A DNA stretch of 64,000 bases from Vanilla planifolia (taxonomy: Eukaryota > Streptophyta > Magnoliopsida > Asparagales > Orchidaceae), in NCBI GenBank assembly GCA_023846275.1, contig CM043871.1, forward strand, positions 28,860,569-28,924,568. Reading direction: 5' to 3'. How positions within the stretch are numbered: position 1 is the stretch's first letter; each line of letters starts with the position of its first letter. Shown here in pieces: positions 35,401-46,000 of the stretch. The translations under genes were made by a program, and so were the position numbers. Below the pieces are notes generated by a model. The model worked only from the letters and a program-made list of their open reading frames with translations. It did no database searches and was not told where the DNA came from.

Positions 35401-38400
35401 CATTATTTTCATGAAATTTAATTTGACTAGGAAGACAGTCATGTTATAGTCTTTTGTTAAATTTGTAAATTTATACAATAAAAAAAACCCATGTTAATTG
35501 CTAACGAATTACATTGAAAATCTTGTTTTTATAGCACACTTTTCATATCTCTATGTAAGTTCTCTCATCGAAATCTTTATTTATTTAGTGTAAAATTTTG
35601 GCATGAATATCTTTTAGTAACATTTTTTTTTATTTGTAAAATTGGATAATATTTGTTTTCCTCTTGCTTACTGGCATTAGTTATGTAGAGGAAGTTTCAG
35701 TTTGAACCAAAGATAGCCCGTTACAAACAGACGAGTAATTATTCCTGACATTCTGACATATGTTGTAGATTTATGCTTTATTGCAACTTTTTATTTTGGC
35801 TTTTGATTGTAAAGAACGCTGGCCACAAGTTGCTGGATTGTTCCTTACTGGAAGTGATCTGTCTTTTAGCTTCATCAATTTACAATCAAGGTTGGGTTTC
35901 CATGCATAGCTGAGAGAATGATTTTATGAAGTCCACTGTTCAGTTAACAGAAGAATACAATATATCTTGATTTGTTTTCTTTGATGTTTTAGCATTTTTA
36001 TCTTCAAAATTTACTTTCTACTCAGAGCTTGAATTTGTTTCCCGTCCTTGCCTCTGTTAATTATTATTCTCATCTATTGATATTATTTGACGGATAATTT
36101 TGTTTCTTTTCAAATATTCAAATTGTTGAGTTAAAGCATTTCCTCTTACAATGGAACTTATCTAATAAACGTTCTATAGTATTGAATACTGGCCAGATCC
36201 ACAACGTGGAATTGTAGAGGCATACCGTGTTCTGAAACTTGGAGGAATAGCCTGTATAATTGGCCCTGTATACCCAACCTTTTGGTTGTCTCGCTTCTTT
36301 GCTGATATGTGGATGCTCTTCCCCAAGGAAGAAGAATACATTGAATGGTTCAAGAAAGCTGGATTTAAGGCCGTGAAGTTGAAAAGAATAGGACCAAAAT
36401 GGTATCGTGGTGTACGCCGACATGGACTCATTATGGGATGCTCAGTAACAGGAGTGAAAAGAGAATCTGGGGAATCTCCTCTCAAGGTAAGTTTTTGTCC
36501 TTCATTTCACTTGGGTTTGTTCCTTTTGATCCTTAAAGCGTATATTTTTACTTCAAGTATGAGAAACTTCAGACGTCAAAATTCTTTTCTCGTAAGATAA
36601 ACGGATGGTTGTTTAAACGCCTAGACAAATGCACCGTGGTTGGATAGTAGTTTTGAAAGTAGACTTGTTTGATTGTGATATGCTCTCATTCCATGCTGGC
36701 TTTGTACAAAGGCTCTTAGTTTTTTTTGTTATTGCAATTAGGCCGTTTATATGTTCCACAGTGAACTTATGAACATGTTAAGAGAGAAAGATGATGAAAA
36801 GATATATTCAAGTATCAAGAAAATTAGTAATTCAAGAAGACATGGGATATTGACATTTTTCGGTGTTTGAGTTTCTTCTGGAACAACCTTGATCTATTTA
36901 TTTCTTGCGAAGGTTAGCCCTACTTTAGATTAAGGATTAAGAATTAGGGTTATTGCTAAATAAATTGGGCTACTTAATTCCTAGCATTACTTAAGTGTAA
37001 TTAATGGGAAAATGCTGTTTGGTTTGTTTAATAGGTTAAAGCAGGTTATTTTAGACTTTTGTTTGGCTTGTCAAATGAGCTAATTGTAGTTAAAAATTGT
37101 GATGTTGACCTGGGGCGTTCATCAAGCAATCTCACGGATGTTCAGCATAACCCAGCTCACCTAAATTTTCTGAACACAGGTTAAGGGCAAGAAAAAAGGG
37201 ACTTTGGGGTTCATCCGTTTAACACTTGTTTAATTGGGTTGACTAAAGTAGTTCAACCACCCAACCCAAAAAGTTTGTTTTGCTGACTATGTTAATTGGG
37301 CCTTGATTAAAAGAGCCAACCAAACAATTCTGTAGGTTAGACTATATTGTCCTTCAAATATGTGATCTGCATAGGAAATTTAGTTAAAAATGAAATTTAT
37401 ATTTTCCCTTTAAATTAATTAAAACCAACATAGCGTAATATGGGTGGATCAGATACTTCATTTGGGACATGCGCAATTGAATTCTTCTTGTTATAGGTGT
37501 GTTTTCTAGAGAACATTAAAGAAAGCATTCACCACAACGGAGGTCTACAATAAACTTGTTGGAAAGAAGCATCCATTTATATTTTCATCTTCTTTGATGA
37601 GTTGGAGCTCATAAAGTCCTTTGCACTTTTAGGCATCCCTTGGTAGCTTTGTCTTCTATTCTTTGTTGCCAGAAAAATTAAAACTTATGGTCATAGTTGC
37701 ATGGATGGAATTGTTATTGTAGCTGTTACATAAATGTTATTTTAAAAAATTAGAGGGAGAATACATGAGTTAGGTATGAAGTCCATTGTGATTTTCATTC
37801 ACTTACCAAAACAGGATTTATGGAGATTGCAAAGGAATGCTACAATCTTGTCAAAAACACATTGCAATAGCCAAAGGAGATCAAATTTATCCTTAACTGT
37901 GGAGGCATGGTGCATACTTCATGATGGGAGTCTTTGGGGACCTTCTCAAGTCCATTGCATCTCTTAAGACTCTCTTCTTGGGGTCTTGAATAGTTTTTAT
38001 GGCTTTTGCTACCCTTGATACTATGGGTCTTGAGGCAAGCTAAGGTTTTGAGGCTTATGCCTTAGAACTATTGTAGTTTTGAGGCTATTTTATAAATGTA
38101 TTTTGAGCTAAGGGAGTCTCCAAATCATGAAGGTTAAGTGTTAGATCTGTTTGAATTATCTTATATCTAAATATTGAAAGACCGTTTGGTGTGCATACAT
38201 AAACCCATGAGTAGGTATCCATATGATTTTGAAATTTCGACTTAAATAGAGTTGGATTGGATTGGAAATTTTCTAATCCTATTTTCGCCCAAATTGATCA
38301 TTACCAAAGGTATCCATATGATTTTGAAATTTTGACTTAAATAGAGTTGGATTGGATTGGAAATTTTCTAATCCTATTTCGCCCAATTGGTCATTACCAA

Positions 38401-40554
38401 TGATTACAGAATTAAGTTATAGCCTAAATTCTTCAATTTTAGAAATCCAATGGTTGAAAAATTTTAGATGCAAGCAATTCGTCAAAGATGTAATTGGGAT
38501 ATTGGAGATTGATCATGATATCTAAGTTTTTTTGTGCATGATGGAAGCATGTAGACCAAAAGATCAAAGAATTATCTTCCTTGGCAAATTAAGAAGGCAA
38601 AATGAGTTTCGTAAAACAAATTGCAGAACTTTTCCAAGTCTAGGTTCTGATGGAGATTGTATCACAAACTTGATCTACCTTGAAGATTGTATTAGAGAAG
38701 CAGTCATAGGAAACAATTCCATTTAGAGGACAAAATTATTCAACTAGAAGGAAGATTTGGACAGCCTATAGTTTCAAAGAAGTATTTGATGGCAATGATG
38801 ATAATGTTGATGCCATTTTCACATTATCACTATTTGAAGACTAACAAAGACCATTCAAGGTGGAGATAAGTACAATTAAGCTTTTGGGTTAAATATGCTT
38901 AGAAGGGAAAAAAAACATATGTTTTTATTTAATGTATGATACAATTAGTACATATGCATAACATACAATGCGGTTACTGGGACGTATGGTACACATAACT
39001 TTTAGGATGTATAGCCACACATCATATAGACATTACTTATTGCTACATGCCATTATCAAAACATTTCCTTCTAACATGGCTAACACGCTTTGCTTGTAAT
39101 GTAATGACCATATCTCTTGTATTCATGGATGCATTGTATTCTCATAATGATATGTTTGCATAACTTGACTCGATTTGTAAGATAATGGTAAGTGTGATTC
39201 CCTCTTGACGAACATAATTAAGCTTCACTACCTAACGGTTTCCTACCGGGAGACTGATCTTGTTTGAATTGCGATAATTGACGATGAGTTACTTTATATT
39301 TTAATGATAACTCACTTTCATTAATCACAATCATGATATGATGATACATGAGTTTTGTGTGCTTTGTGCTCGAGTAAAATACATGATTCCTTATAAGAAA
39401 AGGTACTTCAATTATCACTAAATAAGGTACAATTATATTATTCTTTCTTGATTTCTTTTAGAAGAATTTATGAATATGTCATCTATTTAATAGCATATGA
39501 AATAGCAATATATTATGTTTTTATGGTGGAGAGCTTCGTGTAGTTCTAAAATTGTGACATCTTATTCCCATACATCCACTAGTTTATATGAATCCTGAGA
39601 CACTTTTCTGGCTATTTCCATTTCTTTAGTTGGCCACAGCACATCTCTATGATATGACAGCTTAGTTTTTGAAGCATACAATTATACCTAATATTGTTCT
39701 CAAGTGATGTAGAAGTCATCATTTTCCAATGCTTTCGGCTAGGATTAACCATATGCAATGTACATCTTTCTACAAATCATATCTTGTCGAAAGCTCTTAT
39801 AACTGATGCGAATAGAACCATAACCATAGAATGTCACTCATCCAAAGTGCTTCAGAGTTCATTCTCTGCATACTTTGAAATAATTTTTCCATTGGAGGAT
39901 CCATGAATATAACATGTAAAACTCTTAAAGTTCATGAAGTACCTTATAAATCTACCCTTTTTGCAATAGCCTCTATGTTCCTCTACACTTGTTTCTTGAG
40001 ATTGCCATTAGTTCGTAGATCCTCCCTTTGCTTGATTCCATAATTAGCTCATCGTCCACATAGAAAAGCACATCGTCAAAATTCTTATAATAACGGTTGT
40101 TCAAATCACATGTTCTTTAATTACAATTAGGACTTTTAATTTCTGTCAGTTTGCATGACTGGTTTTCATTTCTAGTTACTTCAAAACCTTTATGATTCAC
40201 CATGAACATTGCTTGTAGGTCACCATAGAAAAAAGCAATTTTTTTTAGTTGCTTTAGGTTTATGGTTGTTAGCTTGACAATGGTGACCTACAAGAAATCT
40301 GTGTAGCTTTGTACTTTGCTTACGCTTCTTAGTTAACATTTCCGGTCAAAATTTCCATCAATCTACTTCATATGTAGACCTTTGTTTGTTAATTGCAGCT
40401 TGGACCAAAGGATGAGGATGTGAAGAAGCCTGTTAACCCCTTCGTCTTCTTCTTGCGTTTCATTTTGGGCGCCATTGCTGCTGCCTACTTTCTGTTGGTG
40501 CCAATTTACATGTGGATCAAGGATCAGATTGTACCCAAGGGAAGGCCAATTTGA
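23403..40554 (+). CDS. VTE3: MPBQ/MSBQ methyltransferase, chloroplastic
   Basis: Methylates 2-methyl-6-phytyl-1,4-benzoquinol on the way to gamma- and alpha-tocopherol, and 2-methyl-6-solanesyl-benzoquinol to give plastoquinol-9, using S-adenosylmethionine, at the chloroplast inner envelope. Coding exons: 23403-23959, 36180-36486, 40399-40554; the joined frame encodes 339 residues, the family's usual length. A Ser/Lys-rich transit peptide covers about residues 1-50. The mature part begins around FIQHKKEAFWFYRFLS, motif I is VVDVGGGTGF at 116-125, the acidic DAEDLPFPTDSFD loop starts near 167, SIEYWPDP crosses the first splice junction, and the C-terminal membrane anchor (about 301-325) ends in PKGRPI. 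This domain order and the anchor separate it from other class I methyltransferases. The ATG sits in a good context after CTATCTT. Intron 1 (12.2 kb) and intron 2 (3.9 kb) are unusually long. A broken exon 1 copy lies at 8088-8288. Confidence 0.97.
24511..24845. repeat. 169-bp near-identical tandem duplication
   Basis: GAAGATTGAGTTGTTTTTTG starts at 24511 and at 24680. The two units differ at only a handful of positions (TGTTTTTTTC versus TGCTTTTTTC, TTGTGGGATAA versus TCTGGGGTAA), so the duplication is recent compared with the rest of the intron. Confidence 0.92.
24880..26300 (-). pseudogene. Possible decayed transposase-like fragment
   Basis: On the minus strand short runs read like protein with stops between them: HPQTIRPRGVKK near 25020-24985, followed in frame by a Cys-containing stretch (KCTRCNK) near 24900, and KRKRIEVDLKKKDAVTEHGK near 25330. 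A basic linker before a CxxC motif recalls the C-terminal end of FAR1/MULE-type proteins, but no catalytic domain is visible and the family assignment is a guess. Confidence 0.25.
29137..29640. repeat. Two-copy tandem repeat, period about 292 bp
   Basis: TAGAAGGAAGCCTT, GGCATGTGGAAGGATGATC, TGGCCTTGGCATATCC, TGATGTGTCATGA and ATCTTTTTGACTTATT occur in the same order from about 29149 and again from about 29441. The second unit is shortened by internal deletions. Confidence 0.85.
37005..37337. mobile_element. Possible MITE
   Basis: One end reads GGGAAAATGCTGTTTGGTTT; the reverse complement of the other end reads CTACAGAATTGTTTGGTTGG. They share TGTTTGGTT followed by similar (T)TTTAAT..AGG sequence, and the flanks are TTAAT and GTTA. 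About 330 bp with imperfect inverted ends resembles a degraded Harbinger- or hAT-type MITE. No target duplication is convincing. Confidence 0.35.
38214..38400. repeat. 95-bp tandem duplication
   Basis: GGTATCCATATGATTTTGAA starts at 38214 and at 38309. The units are almost identical through TTACCAA, apart from a few single-base changes and deletions. Confidence 0.93.
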
Positions 40555-40870
40555 GAGCATCGTATTTTGTTGTTAAGCAAATATTTACCTGCTGTACTTG
40601 GGTTGCTACTCGGCTGCTTGCAGAAACCTAAATTTGACTCTGCAGCAATTTTTTGTGGTTGGATTTTTGATGAATTTGTTAAGCAAAATTAAAGAAAAAT
40701 ATTTTTCAAATGCCGCTGAGATAATGAGCAAAAATAAAGTTAAATCGATAATTTTATGTAAATATTATTAAATGTATTTTTTAAGTCCAAAATAAGAAGA
40801 ATTTCTGGAAAAGAGAAGATAAGGTCCGAAGGCATTAACTTTGGTACGGGTAACGGATCGACAACCTGAA
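40555..40870. terminator. VTE3 3' UTR and end region
   Basis: AT-rich sequence after the VTE3 stop, with an AATAAA-type signal near 40733. The step to GC-richer sequence at about 40850 marks the start of the next gene's upstream region. Confidence 0.4.
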
Positions 40871-43086
40871 CCGTCAATCCGAATCCGATTACATGATCTA
40901 CAGGCTAACCTCATGCTTTCGACTGTCCACCGTCACAGTTTCGCGCTGCTACGTTTCCATTCCATGGGTTAGGTTTACAGTGAGGGAAGGATAAGCCTCC
41001 GCGACACGACGGTGCGGTGCGTAAAGAGAGGGGAACGGTGCATTGGGAGTAGAGGCGTGAATTCGTACGGCCTGCAGCTTTGTGTCGGTGTCATCGCAGT
41101 AGCGGCGTGCGGAGAACGTAGACGGCGTATAGGTTAGAGGACTTGTCACTCTACGGTTGGCGTTCTACCGGTAGGAGAAGAGAGGTATGCGATCGTGGGG
41201 TTGAAGACGTGCTTTATTTAGTTAAATGTTGTCGTATTGTGCATAATTTTTATTTGATGTTCCTGAGGAGTTGAGTGGCGTCGTGTCATGGAGTAAGCCT
41301 TTGCAATTTTTGGAGAACGCAGATTTAAGAGGATGGTCGGCTGAACTTCGAGAATCTGCAGTTATTTGCTCTGGGAAAATTTGCCATTATCGGTGATACG
41401 CGATGTGGATTAATGTTATGAGAAAACTTGAGTAATAGGAGAAGAGCAGGGTAATAGTAACGTAAACCTATATAATTTAGGTTTCAGTAAGCATAGGTAA
41501 TATTTATACTTACCAACAATATTAGTTATTTTAGTCTGGTTTAGTGCGATTGCTTGCTGTTGCCTTCCATAAATGAGGATTTTTTCTTTTTTGAAGAAAT
41601 TTGAGGACTGTTGGAGTTTGAATTGTAGACCAACTTTTTAGAGGGCAAGAAGGTCATTAACATAAGATGTAAAACTGTTTGGTCATTGATGGAGATATTA
41701 ATTGTGGTCTGTTTCATACAATTCGTGCGGCAGTCTGCCTACTTAGCGATAAACTGATGAAGCTTCCAAAGGCTGACTTCAAATGCTTGATTTGATCATA
41801 TCTTAGGCTTTATGAATGTCTGATTTTACCAGAGTCAACATACTATACTCTTGCTAATGGAATGCTTTAAATTCCAAAGCTGCAGAAGTATTTTTAAAAT
41901 ACAATTTCCCTAACAGATGTTTCTTGCTCTGATGATATATGGATTTTTATTGATTTCATTTTTATTTAGGAATATACCGGACTGTTTGACATTTATTGGG
42001 TTCCATTAGCCTCTTATTAGTTGTGAAAAGTGGTTCTGTCACAAGAAAATAAAGTAGGTGCTCCAACTCTTTGCAGATGGTGCTTAACATTAAGGGATTT
42101 TTTTGCATTGTTTGGTTGACTTAGGGCTATAATTGAACCAATACTTATGGCAAACTATTGGAGACTTGGTTTGATAATTTATATTTGTTCAACTTAAAAA
42201 GGTGAGAAAGCTTGACCCTTTTCTAAAATACTTGTCCTACATGAACAAGTTTGAACGTAGTAGCACTGAATAGCTTCATTAATGCCCATTAATAATATGA
42301 TTTATTACTCTTGAACATGCTTGATTAATAGATGATTATTGCTTGATGATAGCACCGTATTGTTTGTATTTGAGATACATAACAAGCTGCCTTTTAAAGC
42401 TCAGTTATATTCTTATGAGAAAACTTCTTTGGCAGTCTATGTTGTAGTCAAATAGATATTTATCTTGGCTCATATATTCTTTCAACATGCCACTTGATTT
42501 GTGCTTTGTGAACTTCACCTTAGAACTTAAATGAGTCAAGCTTGAACAATATTTGAGACACTCAAATCGAGCTTGAACATTGACAAAGAAGCAATTGAGC
42601 TTGATCTCAACCATAACCCTCCTCCACTGGCTTGTTTCATTTACAGCCGTAAGTTTGAGACATCCATAATATAAACATTTTATCATTTTCCAGTAGTAGA
42701 CTATCAGTATGTGATTATCATTTTTTCATAGCAGACTACCAGTATGTGTTATTGTTGGATAATTTTGATCCTAATGTTATTTAGGTGCTTTAATATGAGA
42801 TTAGATTGTCAATTGATGGTTGCTAAGTTTAAATTTAGGAAATATTACATAATTAAAGCTACTATTAGCAGTTGTTGTGTACAATATCTATTGTTGATAA
42901 AGAAAAATGATTTATTTTCAAGAACTTCTTTAAGGTTGATAAATATTTGGAGAGGAACTAGGTTCATTAATGTTTGGATGATTTGTGATTGATGTTGTGC
43001 CCTTATTCTTTGTGCTTTCTTGTCTGACACCAATACTTATTACATGTCGTGATTTGAAAGCAAACAGTTTTGTGGCAGTTGGAAGG
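40871..43086 (+). promoter_or_regulatory. Probable promoter, non-coding first exon and 5' UTR intron of the cyclophilin gene
   Basis: A GC-richer block (about 40850-41200) with CpG and no coding frame is followed by a good donor, GAG/GTATGC (near 41187), and AT-rich sequence up to the ATG at 43087. Possible acceptors lie just upstream (TTGAAAG, ACAG, GGCAG). A leader intron of about 1.9 kb would fit. The composition change and splice-like sites are visible; transcription is inferred. Confidence 0.45.
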
Positions 43087-46000
43087 ATGACAAAGAAAAA
43101 CCCTTTTGTTTTTATGGACATATCGATTGATGGTGATCCTGCTGAGAGATTGATATTTGAGGTACTATAACGAAGTTTTTTCTCCTATTACAGGCAACAA
43201 TTTTTTTTGGGTTTTGAGATAACTGTTATGTATTCGTTTCTTTTAATCTACAGCTTTTCTCTGATGTTGTTCCTAAGACAGCTGAGAATTTTCGTGCACT
43301 TTGCACTGGTATGTGTATACTATCCTATTTACATGTCGTATCATTCATATGAACATTTCAGCATTATTCATTTTATTTTTTGGGCACATTAATTGCTATT
43401 CATCAAGAGAGGAATGTCTGCTCTTTATGCACCCTCCTTTTGTTCTTGATTTATTGATTTCATAGGTTTCATTGTGGGAGTGGTTCCCCTGTGTTGCTTT
43501 GAGTTATTTTTCTATCTTGTATCTATGTTTGTGCCCAATAAGAGAACATAGAAACGGTTTTATTACATGGTTCTAATATTCAATTTAATTTCCTTTTAAG
43601 CTATTAAGGCAATTAGTAAAGCATTTGCTTATTATAGATGATGCATTTCGTTGTTACCAAGATACTCCTTTTGTATTTAATGGGGTATGGCCATTATTAT
43701 GCTTTAAAGCTAGTTTTCCTAGGAGATGGTACATTTGTGTGAATTCTTGTTATGTAAATGCAATGTTTGGTTTAACCTATATGCTGATTTTTTGTGTTCT
43801 CAAAATTGTCTCTTTTGTCATTTATTTTTTTTTGTTTATTATTAAAGTTTTGTATGGGAAGTAATTTTTTCTCATTTCTATGCTGATCTATTATTGCATG
43901 TGTTACCAATGATGCTTGGTTTGTGAGTTCTCTCCTTCAAAGAAACTACCCATATTTGAGTAATTCAAGGTTCTTTTAAGTGATACCATGATAGCTTTCA
44001 AAGAGTTAATTGCTTGTCGGGTGATTTTAGCATGAAATTTACTGAATTAGGAGTGACTTCTAGCGTTGATTTTTTACACACTTGAAAGATTTGATAAATT
44101 TGTTGCTCCAAGAAGACTTCCACGTGAAAATTTAGGATTGATCTCATGCATTAAAATGGTTCCTGATATATATGTGGGTTAGACCTTACCTTGTTGAGGC
44201 ATTTTCCAAGGTCAAACCATGGTGCTAGATTTTGGGCCAATGTGCAAAATTCCTTAACATTATTAGTTTTGGAATAATGCACTACCTCTGTTAGGAAGGT
44301 TTGGTTGAGAATGAACCAAGGATAAACTAGCGAGCATACGATTCCCACTTAGGAATTGTGAGAATTGATCAGTGTTTGATTGCCAAAAGATAATTTTTCA
44401 CACAATTTTTTATGTTTTACTACTTTTTGGTAATTATAATACTGGAAAAGGTGAAGGAGTGCATGAATTATATCGTACGAAAGAGGTTGGAAAGCTAATG
44501 GTTTACACATGTTGATTCATCATCTTAAATTGTCACAATCATTTTGAAAGATGGTCTAGCTTCTACTGGAGATTGAAAATATATTGACACTCTGGGCATG
44601 GTCATAAATAACGATATCAGCTTAGTTTCCTCAGTCAAATGTAATTTGTGAATAAACTGAAAGCAAGTCATTGAGGTGGCAAAAGTGTATTTGGAAAGAT
44701 TGTTGCTGGGTAGTTAAAAGGTGAAACCATCAGGGAAATTGATCGAGCACATGATTTTTTGACAATCAATCAATTGGAATACTAATGATCAATTTGAAAA
44801 TGTTATAAGTTGTCACTTCTATTTCCAAGACCTCCTTTGATATTTGTGGTTTAAGTCATGAGTTTTAGGTTCCCATACTGTTGTATAGTTGAATTCCAAG
44901 CTGACTCTACTTGTGTCTTTGAGCCCCATTCTTTCAATTTGTGGTATCAATTTTGCATCTTTGCAAGATACTCTTGTAGAGTGGTCAGCTGGTCATTACC
45001 TAAAAGAGGATTTGTCAAACAATGTGTAACTCTGATTGGAGTTTTAACTGAAAGAATAATTGGTTGCATCTTGGAAGGGGAGGTTTATTAATTATATATG
45101 TCAGAATAAATCTTGAATTGTAGGGAAGGTTCACTAAGTAAATATTTGAGATTCAATCTCAAGTTGTTGGGACACCTTTTGAAGGTGTAATTGTGAAAGT
45201 GGTTGATTGAAGTTAAGGAAGAATTCAATTCTTTGGTCAGTTTGGCACTTTTTTGCCCACAATTTTTTACTACTTTGTAGAGCACAAGCATTTTTGTTCT
45301 GCCAATGTTATGTTTTTGGAGCCATGAGTTTGCCTTATTGAAGTTCTAATGTGTAACCCAATTATATGAAAAGTGTTAGTTGGTGAAATTAGTAGTTGTT
45401 TCATTTTGTTTTAATTGAAATTCCTTGTCAATTTTGATGTCCTTTATGTGCTATGTGTTGAAACTTCTTAGTAGAACACTGAATTCAAGTATATAAAAGC
45501 TTAATTGGTGAGATTAGTACTTATGAGTTTTCATATTATTGTTTGTTAAAATTCCAAGTTGATTTTGATGCACTTTACATGTTAAACATTTGGACTTATT
45601 GTTATAACATTGAAGCTCATTTTGATGTGTTTTATATGATTTCTCATAATGTTGGTTGAAATTACTGGTTGGTATTTCTTTTTATGTTGTATCAATCCAT
45701 TTGCTTTATGTATAGGTAGTTTGGGTTGATTTCCATCTTTTTATTTGTAAAACAAATTTCTTACACTCCTATGCCATTTTATGAATAAATGGCTACTATA
45801 GCATTGCATGTTAGACTGGTTTCATGCGTGAAACTAAATAGTATTTTATGCCTTTTCTTTTTCATAGGGATAATTATTTGTATTATGTGTTTTGATTGAT
45901 GTCCATTTTGTTATTTTTATAAGAATTATTTTGTAAGTTGATATTGTAAAAAATTGCATTGTGTACTATGTAGGTGAGAATGGTATTGGACGTTCTACTT

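Larger units (their letters stand above)
23960..36179 (+). other. Intron 1 of VTE3 (12.2 kb)
   Basis: Bounded by GAAG/GTAAGT and TCTATAG. AT-rich and full of repeat debris: a 169-bp tandem duplication (24511-24845), a possible transposase remnant (24880-26300), a 292-bp tandem repeat (29137-29640) and poly-A near 28805. I found no intact gene on either strand; the ORFs are short and their translations look random. Confidence 0.85.
36487..40398 (+). other. Intron 2 of VTE3 (3.9 kb)
   Basis: Bounded by CTCAAG/GTAAGT and AATTGCAG. It contains a possible MITE (37005-37337) and a 95-bp tandem repeat (38214-38400). No gene seen. Confidence 0.85.

Noticed and set aside
36118..36485. Two minus-strand ORFs of about 100 codons
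   Set aside because: They are antisense shadows of VTE3 exon 2, whose plus-strand translation matches the methyltransferase family.
45350..45700. Recurring short words suggesting a tandem repeat in cyclophilin intron 2
   Set aside because: The similarity is limited to short T-rich words without a stable period, so it was mentioned in the intron entry and not called as a repeat.
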